Of a DNA stretch of 64,000 nt, positions 1-11,894 are shown piece by piece. The position numbers and the translations under genes were made by a program. Positions within the stretch are counted from its first letter, which is position 1. Every line of letters starts with the position of its first letter. The notes beneath the pieces are model-generated. The model worked only from the letters and a program-made list of their open reading frames with translations, was not told where the DNA came from and did not search any database. The stretch comes from Aggregicoccus sp. 17bor-14 (GTDB taxonomy: Bacteria; Myxococcota; Myxococcia; Myxococcales; Myxococcaceae), in contig NZ_VJZZ01000014.1 of NCBI RefSeq assembly GCF_009659535.1, forward strand, positions 1 to 64,000, given 5' to 3'.

Positions 1-24
1 CTGCCCTCCGGAGCCGCAGACCCC

Positions 25-46
25 CTGGAATGAAGCTTCCTTCCAG
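25..46. repeat. AAGCTT-centred palindromic repeat, copy A
   Basis: A 22-nt near-perfect inverted repeat of the form CTGGAATGAAG/CTTCCTTCCAG. It belongs to a family with further copies at 393-414, 17434-17646 and 32893-33004, all between genes. It is followed by a T-run (51-55) and could form a hairpin. Confidence 0.75.
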
Positions 47-121
47 ACCTTTTTCGTAGCCCAGGGGCCTGACGTTCCCCTCGCGCGCGCTTCTGCCCGC
101 CGGCCGCGGCCCGGTGCCCAG

Positions 122-248
122 GCACGCCGCGCCCCTGCCTCCCGAGCTGCGCCCGCACGCCGCGCCCCTGCCTCCCGAGCTGCGCCCGCACGCCGCGCCT
201 CGGCCACGCGCTGCGCCCGCACGCCGCGCCTCGGCCACGAGCTGCGCA
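122..248. repeat. Short tandem repeat, about 4 units of 30-33 nt
   Basis: Four head-to-tail units each begin GCACGCCGCGCC: 122-154 and 155-187 (33 nt, identical) and 188-218 and 219-248 (31 and 30 nt, with TCGGCCACG replacing CCTGCCTCCCG). The unit length is not constant in frame, so coding is unlikely. Confidence 0.75.
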
Positions 249-392
249 CGCGCTCGGGTGGAGCACCCGCGACACGCGAGAAGCTCAGTGCCCCGGCCCC
301 GACCTGGTCGCCCCCGCGTGTGTGCCGGCATCTCGCGCTTGCAAGCCCCCACGCCAGCACCCGGGCCCAGCCCTCCCGGAGCCGCGAAGCTC

Positions 393-414
393 CTGGAAGG
401 AAGCTTCCTTCCAG
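393..414. repeat. AAGCTT-centred palindromic repeat, copy B
   Basis: A perfect 22-nt palindrome (CTGGAAGGAAG plus its complement). The surrounding 75 nt or so resemble the surroundings of the copy at 25-46, so the two form an imperfect direct repeat about 370 nt apart. Confidence 0.8.
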
Positions 415-579
415 GCCCTTTTCGCAGCGGAGCGGCCGACGTCGCCACGCCGGGTACGCTGAGCTCGGCCGCGTCAGCTCCGACACCCACTCGCGACGCC
501 GCGGGTCAGGCCGCGCACAGCGACACCTGCGCCGCCGGGACGGGCTGCGGCAGCTTCGTGAGCGCGCGGAGAGCGGGAG

Positions 580-987
580 TCAGGCGGGGTGGGAGGCCCA
601 CTGCAGGTCCCGGATGAAGGCGGAGGAGGCGAGGATGTCCCCCACGGCGGCCACCGCTTCGGGCGAGACGCCCCGCTGTCGTCCCCCGAAGAGCGTGGCC
701 AGGAACCCGACCTCCCGCTCGAACCAGCCGGCCCAGCACGCCGCCTCGAGCTCATCCCCCGGAACGAGGCCGAGCAGGAAGCAGTGCGGGATGCCGCCGA
801 CGCGGTAGCGCAGGAACCCGCCGAAGTCCTCCTGGCCGGGCTCGGGGTCGGCGTCCACGCCGCACGCGCGCAGCTCCTGGATGAGCCAGGCGGCCACGTC
901 GTCGCCGAAGCACTCCGGGTTGATGAAGTGCTCGCGCGGCTCCGACGTGTTGAAGCGGTCCGAGCGGAAGGTCACCTGGAATTCCAT
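580..987 (-). CDS. Hypothetical protein, 135 aa
   Basis: A soluble, acidic 135-residue protein starting MEFQVTFRSD and ending in a WASHPA tail. It has balanced amino-acid use, unlike the shadow frames on the other strand. No signal peptide, membrane segment or catalytic motif was recognised, and the family is unknown. It lies 18 nt downstream of the antiporter gene on the same strand, so the two may be co-transcribed. The function is not inferred. Confidence 0.7.
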   Translation of the reverse strand: MEFQVTFRSDRFNTSEPREHFINPECFGDDVAAWLIQELRACGVDADPEPGQEDFGGFLRYRVGGIPHCFLLGLVPGDELEAACWAGWFEREVGFLATLFGGRQRGVSPEAVAAVGDILASSAFIRDLQWASHPA

Positions 988-1005
988 CGTGTCCGCGGCG
1001 CGCGC

Positions 1006-2481
1006 CTAGCCCTCCTCGAGGCCGCCGAAGAGCAGCTTCACCAGCCCCTCGTCCTCGTGGCGATAGAACACGTACACGTGGTCTCCGGGCAGCAGCTGCG
1101 TGTCGCCGCGCGGTGCGACGAGCTCGCGCCCGCGCACGATGAGCATCAGGTTGCTGCCGGGCGGAAAGGGCACGTCCATCACGGCGTTGTGGGCGACGGC
1201 GGAGGCGGGGCCGATGAAGAACGAGGCCATGTCCCCGTTGAGCTGCTGCATGCTGGAGATCTCCAGCACCGCCTGGGGCGCGGGCGGGGTGTTGGACTCG
1301 AGCCGCAGCCAGCGGGTGACGTGGCGCACGGTGCCGCCGGGCACGAGCGCGTTCACCACCACGACGAAGAACACCACGTTGAACACGTACGCCGCGTCCG
1401 GCACGCCCACGAGCACGGGGAAGGTGGCGAGGATGATGGGGACGGCGCCGCGCAGCCCCACCCAGCCCACGTAGGCCGCCTCGCGCAAGGGATAGCGGAA
1501 GGGGGCGAGGCAGAGTGCGACCACGAGCGGCCGGGCGACGAAGGCGAGCAGCAGCCCGAGCCCCAGCCCCTCCCAGCCCACGGTGATGAGGCGCGAGGGC
1601 AGCACCAGCAGCCCGAGCACGAGGAACATCACCACCTGGCTGAACCAGGCGAGCGCGTCGTGCACGCGCAGCAGGCCGGTGCGGTGGGGCAGGAGCCCGT
1701 TGCCCACGACCACGGCGGCCACGTACACGGCGAGGAAGCCGCTGCCGTGCAGCAGGGTGGCGAGCCCGAAGGCGAGGAAGGCGAGCCCCAGGGTGACCAC
1801 GGGGTAGAGGCCCACGGCGGTGAGGCGCACCCGGTTGAGCAGCAGGCGCCACGCGTAGCCCAGCGCGACGCCGCAGGCGCCGCCCACGGCGAGCTGCAGC
1901 GGCACCTCCAGCAGCAGGCTCCAGCCGGGGCGGTGCCCGGTGGCGATGGCCTCGGTCATCGCGAGCGTGAGGATGACGGCCATCGGGTCGTTGAGCCCGC
2001 TCTCCAGCTCGAGCGTGACGCCCACGCGCCGCTGCAGGTGGATGCCGCTGCCGCGCAGCACGCTGAAGACGGCGGCCGCGTCCGTGCTGGAGACCACCGC
2101 GCCCACCAGCAGCGCGTGGGGCCAGCCCATGCCGAAGAAGAAGTGGGCGCCGAGCGCGACGACGCCCGCGGTGCCGGCGACCCCCAGCGTGGCGAGCACG
2201 ACGGCGGGCCCCAGCCCCTCGCGCACCGCGCCCCAGGGGGTGTTGAGGCCGCCGTCGAAGAGGATGAGCACCAGCGCCACCGTGCCCAGGCGGAAGGCGA
2301 ACCCGTAGTCCTCGAAGGGGATGTGGCCCAGGCCCTCGGAGCCCGCGAGGATGCCCAGCGCGAGGAAGAGCAGCGCCACGGGCACGCCGAAGCGGCCGGA
2401 GGCGCGGCTGAACAGGGCGCTCACGCTCATCAGCAGCCCGAGGCTGACGAGCACGAGGGCGGTGGCGTGGGGCTCGTGCAT
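1006..2481 (-). CDS. nhaP2: Potassium/proton antiporter, CvrA/NhaP2 type
   Basis: A 491-residue CPA1-type cation/proton antiporter. The first 400 residues are a chain of hydrophobic helices with the family signatures FDGGLNT, STDAAAVFS and ESGLNDPMA, which contain the acidic residues of the ion path. After a linker, a C-terminal TrkA-C-like domain (about 410-491, with RGRELVAPRGDT and LLPGDHVYVF) probably senses a ligand or nucleotide. This is the architecture of NhaP2/CvrA, which exports K+ or Na+ from the cytoplasm in exchange for protons. A TAG-containing word 14 nt upstream of the ATG may be the -10 element. The choice of exchanged ion is inferred from the family. Confidence 0.88.
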   Translation of the reverse strand: MHEPHATALVLVSLGLLMSVSALFSRASGRFGVPVALLFLALGILAGSEGLGHIPFEDYGFAFRLGTVALVLILFDGGLNTPWGAVREGLGPAVVLATLGVAGTAGVVALGAHFFFGMGWPHALLVGAVVSSTDAAAVFSVLRGSGIHLQRRVGVTLELESGLNDPMAVILTLAMTEAIATGHRPGWSLLLEVPLQLAVGGACGVALGYAWRLLLNRVRLTAVGLYPVVTLGLAFLAFGLATLLHGSGFLAVYVAAVVVGNGLLPHRTGLLRVHDALAWFSQVVMFLVLGLLVLPSRLITVGWEGLGLGLLLAFVARPLVVALCLAPFRYPLREAAYVGWVGLRGAVPIILATFPVLVGVPDAAYVFNVVFFVVVVNALVPGGTVRHVTRWLRLESNTPPAPQAVLEISSMQQLNGDMASFFIGPASAVAHNAVMDVPFPPGSNLMLIVRGRELVAPRGDTQLLPGDHVYVFYRHEDEGLVKLLFGGLEEG

Positions 2482-2714
2482 GGCCCCCCGCCTCTAGCAG
2501 AGGGGCGGGCGGCGGGCGCGCGCGGCCCGGCGCCCGGGGCGAGACGTTTGGCCGGGGGGCGCGCGGGCGGCGTGCAGCCTGGCCGCAGTGCGGCCGGGAA
2601 CGTTCCCCAGGCCGCACTTGGCCCGCTCCCGCGCCCGCAGGCCCCTTCCGCTTCGGCCCCGGGCCCCCTAACCCAGAGGGCCGGTATGAGGACTCGTCCA
2701 GAGAGCGGTGGGCC

Positions 2715-3512
2715 GTGAGCGCGGGCGGGCAGAGCCTGCCCCTGCGGCTGGTGCGCGGGGCGGGGCGGCGGGGCGAGGGGGTGCTGCGGCACGCCGGGGG
2801 CATCGGGCTGCTCGCGCTGGGCACCCTCAACGCCACGCTGCGCGGGCGGGTGCGCTTCGCGGACGTGGTGGCGCAGGTGTACAGCATGGGGGTGCAGAGC
2901 GTGCCCCTGGTGCTCATCACCGGAATGCTCGCGGGGGTGGTGACGAGCCAGCAGGGCGGCTACCAGTTCACCGGCGCGGTGCCCCTGTACGTGCTGGGCA
3001 GCATCGTCACCAGCAGCGTCATCCTGGAGCTGGGCCCGGTGATGACGGCGTTCGTGCTCATCGGGCGGGTGGGGGCGCGGATCACCGCGGAGCTGGGCAC
3101 CATGCAGGTCTCCGAGCAGATCGACGCGCTGCAGGCGCTGGGGCGCGACCCGGTGAGCGTGCTCGCGGCGCCGCGGGTGCTCGCCGGGGTGCTCACGGTG
3201 CCGCTGCTGGTGGGGCTCGCGGACGCGGCGGGGCTCTTCGCCGGCATGCTCGCCGCGAAGGTGGCGGTGGGGCTGGGGCCCCAGTCCTTCCTCTACGGCG
3301 CGCGCCTCTTCTGGCACAGCTACGACCTGCTCTACTCGCTCGGGAAGGGGCTCACCTTCGGGGTGGTGCTGCCGCTCATCAGCGTGCACATGGGCATGCG
3401 CACGCGCGGCGGCGCGGAGGGCGTGGGCCGCGCCACCACCGCGAGCGTGGTGTTCATGATCATCACTGTGCTGGTGCTGGACGCGCTCTTTCCCCCTCTC
3501 TTCCTCAACTAG
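2715..3512 (+). CDS. mlaE: MlaE-family lipid ABC transporter permease
   Basis: A 265-residue integral membrane permease of the MlaE/YrbE family. It carries the family's central region (TGMLAGVVTSQQG, then ELGPVMTAFVLIGRVGARITAELGTM) and five or so hydrophobic helices. It works with the ATPase and the MCE protein encoded just downstream to move phospholipid between the inner and outer membranes. The start is a GTG, giving a 265-residue length usual for the family. A 10-codon open frame starting at ATG 2686 ends on the TGA that overlaps this GTG, so the start may be translationally coupled. Confidence 0.88.
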   Translation: MSAGGQSLPLRLVRGAGRRGEGVLRHAGGIGLLALGTLNATLRGRVRFADVVAQVYSMGVQSVPLVLITGMLAGVVTSQQGGYQFTGAVPLYVLGSIVTSSVILELGPVMTAFVLIGRVGARITAELGTMQVSEQIDALQALGRDPVSVLAAPRVLAGVLTVPLLVGLADAAGLFAGMLAAKVAVGLGPQSFLYGARLFWHSYDLLYSLGKGLTFGVVLPLISVHMGMRTRGGAEGVGRATTASVVFMIITVLVLDALFPPLFLN

Positions 3513-3520
3513 CGCCCGCG

Positions 3521-4288
3521 ATGATCGAGTACCTGGACGTGCACAAGACCTTCGACGTGCCGGTGCTCGCCGGGCTCACGCTCAGCGTGGCGAAGGGCGA
3601 GCGGCTGTCCATCGTGGGGCCCAGCGGCACGGGCAAGAGCGTGCTGCTCAAGACCACGCTGGGGCTCATCGCACCGGACCGGGGGGACGTGCGCATCGGG
3701 GGGCAGTCGGTGCTCGCGGCGAAGCCCGCGGAGCTGCGGCGGCTGCGGCGCAAGGTGGGCTACGTGTTCCAGAACGCGGCGCTCTTCGACTCGCTCACGG
3801 TGTACGAGAACGTGGCGCAGGGGCTGCCGGACGACGAGCAGCAGCAGCTGGGCGAGAGCGCGGTGGTGGACCGGGTGGTGGCGGCGCTGCGCGAGGTGAA
3901 CCTGGAGCCCGAGCGCGTCTTCCTCAAGCTGCCCAGCCAGCTGTCGGGCGGGATGCGCAAGCGGGTGGGGCTCGCGCGCGCGCTCATCGCGGAGCCGGAG
4001 GTGATGCTGTACGACGAGCCGGTGACGGGGCTGGACCCGGTGAACAGCGCCGCGGTGGAGCGGCTCATCGTGCAGATCGCCGAGCACACGGGCGCCACCA
4101 GCGTGGTGGTGACGCACGACATCGCGGGGGCGCTGGAGATCAGCCACCGCATCGCGCTGCTGGACCGCGGCCGCCTGCGCTTCGTGGGCACCCCGGACGA
4201 GTTCCGAAGGAGCGAGGACCCGCTGGTGCGCGCCTTCGCCTACCGCGAGGCGGCCGCCGAGGCCGCCGTGCGCATGATGGAGGACTGA
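3521..4288 (+). CDS. mlaF: MlaF-family ABC transporter ATP-binding protein
   Basis: A 255-residue ABC ATPase. Walker A is GPSGTGKS (about residues 36-43), followed by the Q-loop (GYVFQNAALFDSLTVYENV), the ABC signature LSGGMRKRV, Walker B (VMLYDEPVTGLDP) and the switch His in VVVTHD. The GMRKRV signature and the DSLTV segment are typical of MlaF/Ttg2A. The start is an ATG 8 nt after mlaE. It energises the MlaE permease in phospholipid transport. Confidence 0.9.
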   Translation: MIEYLDVHKTFDVPVLAGLTLSVAKGERLSIVGPSGTGKSVLLKTTLGLIAPDRGDVRIGGQSVLAAKPAELRRLRRKVGYVFQNAALFDSLTVYENVAQGLPDDEQQQLGESAVVDRVVAALREVNLEPERVFLKLPSQLSGGMRKRVGLARALIAEPEVMLYDEPVTGLDPVNSAAVERLIVQIAEHTGATSVVVTHDIAGALEISHRIALLDRGRLRFVGTPDEFRRSEDPLVRAFAYREAAAEAAVRMMED

Positions 4289-4289
4289 G

Positions 4290-5216
4290 ATGGACCCCGC
4301 GCCCCTGCCCCCCCCGCGCCGCGCCCACCGCCAGGAGGTGCTCGCCGGCGCGCTCGTGCTCGCCGGCGTGCTGGCCATCCTGGTGGCGCTGTTCACGCTG
4401 ACGGACGCCTCGCTCTTCCGCGGCCGCTACGTCCTCACCAGCCGGGTGCCGGACGCGGGCGGCATCCGCAAGGGGGACCCCGTGCAGATGCGGGGCGTGA
4501 ACATCGGCCGGGTGACGGGCTTCCGCATCGAGCAGGACGGGGTGGTGGTGCGCCTGGAGCTGGAGGGCGAGTACCGGGTGCCGGCCGACAGCCGCATGGA
4601 GCTCAAGAGCGGCGGGCTGCTCGGGGGCACGGTGGCGGAGGTGGTGCCGGGCAAGAGCGCGCAGGTGCTCGCGGACGGGGCGAGCCTGCCGGGCAAGAGC
4701 GGCACGGGCGCGCTGGACGGGGTGGAGCAGCTGACGAACCGCGCGGAGGCGGCGCTCTCGCAGGTGCAGGCCATGGTGTCCCCGGAGACGGCGCAGCACG
4801 TGGCCACGAGCTCCGCGGAGCTGGAGCGGCTGCTCAAGGAGCTGTCCGGGGCGGCGGTGGAGCAGCGCCAGGAGCTCGCCCAGCTCACCCGCAGCCTGCG
4901 CCGCTCGGCGAGCGGGGTGGAGGCGGCCGTGGCGGGCCCCGAGCTCGCCCGGGCGGTGAAGCGCCTGGACGCGCTGAGCGCGCGCATGGACCAGGTGAGC
5001 GCCTCGCTGCAGCGCAGCAGCGGCTCGCTCGAGGTGGTGATGGGGCGCATCGAGCGCGGCGAGGGCACCCTGGGGCGGCTGAGCAAGGACGACACGCTCT
5101 ACCTCAGCCTCAACGCGGCGGCGACCAACGTGGCCAAGGCGGGGCGCGAGGTGGGCGCGCTGAGCGAGGACCTGCGCCTGCACCCCGAGCGCTACGTGAA
5201 GCTGAGCCTCTTCTGA
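4290..5216 (+). CDS. mlaD: MlaD-family MCE lipid-transfer protein
   Basis: A 308-residue protein with one N-terminal transmembrane helix (about 17-35, LAGALVLAGVLAILVALF) followed by an MCE domain (about 45-125, including VPDAGGIRKGDPVQMRGVNIGRV and GGLLGGTVAEV). The C-terminal half is Ala/Leu/Arg-rich and probably coiled-coil, longer than in E. coli MlaD and more like the long MCE proteins of other phyla. It starts 1 nt after the mlaF stop. It should form the periplasmic lipid-binding ring or tube on MlaE. No mlaB or mlaC gene follows here. Confidence 0.86.
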   Translation: MDPAPLPPPRRAHRQEVLAGALVLAGVLAILVALFTLTDASLFRGRYVLTSRVPDAGGIRKGDPVQMRGVNIGRVTGFRIEQDGVVVRLELEGEYRVPADSRMELKSGGLLGGTVAEVVPGKSAQVLADGASLPGKSGTGALDGVEQLTNRAEAALSQVQAMVSPETAQHVATSSAELERLLKELSGAAVEQRQELAQLTRSLRRSASGVEAAVAGPELARAVKRLDALSARMDQVSASLQRSSGSLEVVMGRIERGEGTLGRLSKDDTLYLSLNAAATNVAKAGREVGALSEDLRLHPERYVKLSLF

Positions 5217-5217
5217 G

Positions 5218-5796
5218 CTAGCGGGGCGCCTCGGCCGGTGGGGGCTCGGGAGGCCCCGGCTGCTGCTGCTCCTTCACCTCGGTGATGGGCGGCGCGGACG
5301 CCACGGGCTGCACGGTGGTGGCCAGGTTCACCGCGGCGCCACCGCCGCTGCCCGCGGGGGCCTGCGCGATGGTGAAGCGGGCGCGCACCTCCTCGCCCTC
5401 GTGCACCTGCGCGCGCAGGCGGGCCGCGGGGCTGCCGGGGCGGTGGGTGGGGCGGGCGCGGCCGATGACCCGGGTGGAGGGCTGCAGCCGCAGCGGGACG
5501 AGCGCGCGGCCGGCCCGCACGTAGAGGGTGTCTCCCTCGATGGCGTGCACCGTGCCCACGAGGCTGCGCTCCTGCGCGGGCGGCTCCCGCAGCGCCTCCA
5601 CGAGGGCGTGCGTCTGCGCGCGGATGGCCGCGAGGGCCGCGGGGTCCGGCGCAGGCGTGCGCTCGAGCTGCGCGGCGACGGGGTTGGGGCCGCGCGGGGC
5701 CGCCGGCGCGTCCGAGGCCTGCGCCGGCGCGAGCGCCGACAGCAGCCCCGCCAGCGCCACCGCGCCGAGCCGCTGCACCTGTGGGCATGCCCTCAT
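5218..5796 (-). CDS. Secreted hypothetical protein
   Basis: A 192-residue protein with a signal peptide (LGAVALAGLLSALAPAQAS) when started at the ATG at 5796. That start gives an n-region, hydrophobic core and AQA-S cleavage site; the longer frame upstream lacks these. The mature part has a small beta-rich core (residues about 75-155, with LVGTVHAIEGDTLYVRAGRALVPLRL), then a Pro/Gln/Glu-rich tail. The core resembles short OB-like or DUF5666-like repeats, but the family is not certain. It converges with mlaD, the two stops being only one base apart. Confidence 0.7.
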   Translation of the reverse strand: MRACPQVQRLGAVALAGLLSALAPAQASDAPAAPRGPNPVAAQLERTPAPDPAALAAIRAQTHALVEALREPPAQERSLVGTVHAIEGDTLYVRAGRALVPLRLQPSTRVIGRARPTHRPGSPAARLRAQVHEGEEVRARFTIAQAPAGSGGGAAVNLATTVQPVASAPPITEVKEQQQPGPPEPPPAEAPR

Positions 5797-5907
5797 GACC
5801 CGCCTTCTCCACCCACACCCATAATGCGTACCCTCAGGCGCGGAACCCCCGGACGCACCGTCCGGGTGAGGAACGGCCGTCCCCCAGGAGCGCAGGCAGG
5901 GGCCTGC

Positions 5908-5927
5908 CCCCTCTTCCGGGAGAGGGA
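5908..5927. repeat. GGGAGAGGG-type inverted repeat
   Basis: CCCTCTTCC/GGGAGAGGG forms a short near-perfect inverted repeat between divergent genes. The same kind of element recurs at 47341-47361, 47866-47901, 48760-48789 and 50126-50161. Confidence 0.5.
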
Positions 5928-5996
5928 GGGCCATCGCAGCGCCGCCAGCCCCTGCAGCGGCCGGGGGGCGCGCGCCCCTACACTGGGGCTGTCCCG

Positions 5997-6902
5997 ATGG
6001 CCGCTCTCCCTGCCCTCCTGTTCGCGGCCGCTGCGCTCGCAGCGCCCCTCGCCGCCGCGGCGCCGCCTGCTGCTCCCGGCGCGCACGCCGCGGCCTTCGG
6101 GCGTCCGTCTGCCGACGCGCCGCTGCGAGGCGCTGCAGCGGCCGCGGCGGGTGCCCCGGCCCCCGCCGAACGTGCCCTCCGCGCAGCGCCGCAGCCCACC
6201 GCGCCGGAGGCCTCCCCCGCTACGGCCGAGCCGCCGCTGCGGGCTGCGCCGACGGTCGGCCCGGCGCCGGAGCTCCCCCTCCCCGCACTCCCGCGTCCGC
6301 CCGCCAGCGCCGCGGCGGCGCTGCCCCCGCGCGCCCCGCCGGCCGACGCGCCGCTGCGGGCCGCCGCGCCCTCCGCCTCCTGGCGGGTGCCGGTGCTGCA
6401 CACCGCGGGGCTGATGGTGGGGATGCGGGTGGGGCTGAGCCTCGCGTGGCCGCGCGCCTACGATCCGAGCCGCCTGCGCGAGGGGCTGCACAGCCTGGGC
6501 GAGGCGTACACGCACCTGCCGGAGTACCACCGGGGGCGGCCGCCGCTCGAGTCGGACGGGGACCCCTGGCTGCTCAACGGCGTGGGCCACGGCCTCTTCG
6601 GCGCGGAGGTGTACGGGCGCGCGCGGCAGTGTGGGCACTCGGCGGGGGCGTCGCTCGCGGCGGCGGCGCTCGCCTCCACGGCGTGGGAGTACGGGCTGGA
6701 GGCGCTGCACCAGCGCCCCAGCGCCCAGGACCTGGTGTGGACGCCGCTCGCGGGCGCGCTGCTGGGCGAGGGGCGCTTCCGGCTCGTGCGCGCGGTGCGC
6801 GGCAGCGGCGGCTCGGGACTCAGCGCGCCGCGCCGGGTGCTGCTGTGGGTGCTGGACCCCCTCGGCGAGGCGGAGCGCGGGCTGCTGGGCACGGAGTGCT
6901 AG
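5997..6902 (+). CDS. DUF3943-like secreted or membrane protein
   Basis: A 301-residue protein. An N-terminal signal-like stretch (LLFAAAALAAPLAAAAP) is followed by about 100 residues of Ala/Pro-rich low complexity (about 22-125). The conserved domain occupies about 130-270 and has WLLNGVGHGLFGAEVYGRAR, ASTAWEYGLEAL and QDLVWTPLAGALLGEG, which resemble the DUF3943 family of outer-envelope proteins. The function of that family is unknown. A CTACACT word 18 nt before the ATG may be the -10 element. Confidence 0.72.
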   Translation: MAALPALLFAAAALAAPLAAAAPPAAPGAHAAAFGRPSADAPLRGAAAAAAGAPAPAERALRAAPQPTAPEASPATAEPPLRAAPTVGPAPELPLPALPRPPASAAAALPPRAPPADAPLRAAAPSASWRVPVLHTAGLMVGMRVGLSLAWPRAYDPSRLREGLHSLGEAYTHLPEYHRGRPPLESDGDPWLLNGVGHGLFGAEVYGRARQCGHSAGASLAAAALASTAWEYGLEALHQRPSAQDLVWTPLAGALLGEGRFRLVRAVRGSGGSGLSAPRRVLLWVLDPLGEAERGLLGTEC

Positions 6903-6991
6903 GGCGGCCAACCCCCTGAATCCGCTATCCTTCCGCTCTCCTCTCCGGGCGCGCTGAAACTTCCCGCGCGCTCGCGTCACCCCGAGCTGCC

Positions 6992-7681
6992 GTGGCCCTG
7001 CCCTCCGTCCTCCGCCTCCTGCCTTCGCGCGAGCCCCTCGAGGCCCGGGGTGCGGCGCGCGCGCAGCCGGAGGCCGCCGTGGCGGCGGCGGCGGCCGCCG
7101 CGGCGGAGCGCGCGGGCGAGGCGCTGCTGGTGCGCCGGGCGCGCGCGCGGGACGCCGCCGCCTTCCGCACCCTCTACGAGCGGCACGCGCCCGGGGTGTG
7201 GCGCTTCGCGCGCGAGCTGCTGCGCGACGAGAGCGCGGCGGACGAGGCGACGCAGGAGACCTTCGTGCGGGCGCACGCGCGGCTGGAGACGCTGCGCGAC
7301 GAGGAGCGGCTCGCCTCGTGGCTCTTGGGCATCGCGCGGCTGGTGAGCCTGGAGGCGCGGCGCGCGCGCGGGGCGGCGGCGCTCTTCGACCTGCCGGCGG
7401 ACGACGAGGAGGGGCAGGCGGTGATCGAGGCGGTGCTGCCCACGCCCACCCCCGAGGCGCTGCTGCTGGACCGCGAGCTGGAGGGGCTGCTGGGCGAGGC
7501 GCTCGCGGGGCTCTCCGAGGGGCGGCGCGCGGCGCTGCTGCTGCGGCTCGAGCACGGGCTCGCCTACGAGGAGATTGCGCAGGTGATGGGCTGGAACCTG
7601 CCCAAGGTGAAGAACGAGATCCACCGCGCCCGGCTGCAGCTGCGCGAGCGGCTCGCGGGGCACGTCGGAGGTGAGCGATGA
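6992..7681 (+). CDS. ECF-type RNA polymerase sigma factor
   Basis: A 229-residue sigma-70 family protein. After an Ala-rich 40-residue leader, region 2 runs about 45-120 (AFRTLYERHAPGVWRFARELL, AADEATQETFVRAHARL), followed by a 45-residue acidic linker and region 4 (about 170-225, LSEGRRAALLLRLEHGLAYEEIAQVMGW...VKNEIHRAR) with its helix-turn-helix. It directs transcription of a stress or envelope regulon that is not visible here. The stop overlaps the start of the next gene (ATGA), an anti-sigma factor. The GTG start is uncertain because of the low-complexity leader. Confidence 0.88.
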   Translation: MALPSVLRLLPSREPLEARGAARAQPEAAVAAAAAAAAERAGEALLVRRARARDAAAFRTLYERHAPGVWRFARELLRDESAADEATQETFVRAHARLETLRDEERLASWLLGIARLVSLEARRARGAAALFDLPADDEEGQAVIEAVLPTPTPEALLLDRELEGLLGEALAGLSEGRRAALLLRLEHGLAYEEIAQVMGWNLPKVKNEIHRARLQLRERLAGHVGGER

Positions 7682-8169
7682 AGGCGACCTGCTACCCCAC
7701 GCGCCTGGACCGGCTGCTCGCCGGAGAGCTGAGCGGCGCGCAGGCGCTCGAGCTGCGCGCGCACCTGCGCGAGTGCGGCGCGTGCGCGCACGAGCTCGCG
7801 TGGCAGCGGCAGGAGCGGGGGCTGCTCGCCCAGCGCGCCCGCGGCGCGCGGGCGGCCGCCGCGGCGCGGCCGGGGCTTCGCTGGGAGGCGCTGGAGCAGC
7901 GGCTGCGGCAGGTGCCGGCGCGGGCGCGGGCGCGCTGGGAGCGCCGGGGCACCATGGCCGCGGGCGCGCTCGCGGCGATGCTGGTGGCGGCCTTCAGCCT
8001 CGTGCTCGGCGCGGAGCCGCTGCCCGAGAGCAGCTGGGGCGGCGAGCTGGTGTCGCGCGCGCCGGGGCCGGAGGCGGCGTGCATCGAGCCCGGCCCGGAT
8101 GCCGTCGCGCGGCACGAGGCGCGCTTCGAGGCCTGCCTCCTCGCCTCGCCGCTGGTCTCCCTGCGCTAG
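7678..8169 (+). CDS. Anti-sigma factor with zinc-finger domain
   Basis: A 163-residue protein with an N-terminal zf-HC2-like anti-sigma domain (about 1-45) carrying the HLRECGAC zinc signature. One transmembrane helix follows (about 97-118, MAAGALAAMLVAAFSLVLGA), then a short extracytoplasmic tail. It overlaps the sigma gene by 4 nt, the usual arrangement for a membrane-bound regulator that holds the sigma factor until a signal releases it. The nearby secreted protease on the opposite strand could be linked to it, but nothing proves this. Confidence 0.85.
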   Translation: MKATCYPTRLDRLLAGELSGAQALELRAHLRECGACAHELAWQRQERGLLAQRARGARAAAAARPGLRWEALEQRLRQVPARARARWERRGTMAAGALAAMLVAAFSLVLGAEPLPESSWGGELVSRAPGPEAACIEPGPDAVARHEARFEACLLASPLVSLR

Positions 8170-8174
8170 GGCGC

Positions 8175-10037
<1,863 letters not shown>

Positions 10038-10184
10038 GTCCCGCCCCCCGCCGCCCGCTGCTGCGCACCGCCCCATCGGGCAGGAAGCGCACGGCGGGGC
10101 GCGGCCGCCAGCAGGCCCTGCACCGGAGGCGCGCCGGCGCGTGCGCCGGTGCACAGCGGCCGGTCCCGGAGGCGGGGCGGGGCG

Positions 10185-11894
<1,710 letters not shown>

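Larger units (their letters stand above)
1..579. other. Intergenic repeat-bearing region, no gene supported
   Basis: No convincing gene is seen. The region holds two copies of a palindrome centred on AAGCTT (25-46 and 393-414), each inside a longer similar stretch (a CTCCGGAGCC-like word before it, a T-run followed by CG after it), and a short tandem array at 122-248. Open frames crossing it are low-complexity Pro/Arg/Ala translations of the repeats and lack domain signals. The left edge is the window boundary, so the element may extend further left. Confidence 0.6.

Noticed and set aside
589-2920. Very long open frames antisense to the antiporter gene
   Set aside because: They are low-complexity His/Arg/Ala/Glu translations of an opposite-strand gene with clear family motifs; an artefact of high G+C third positions.
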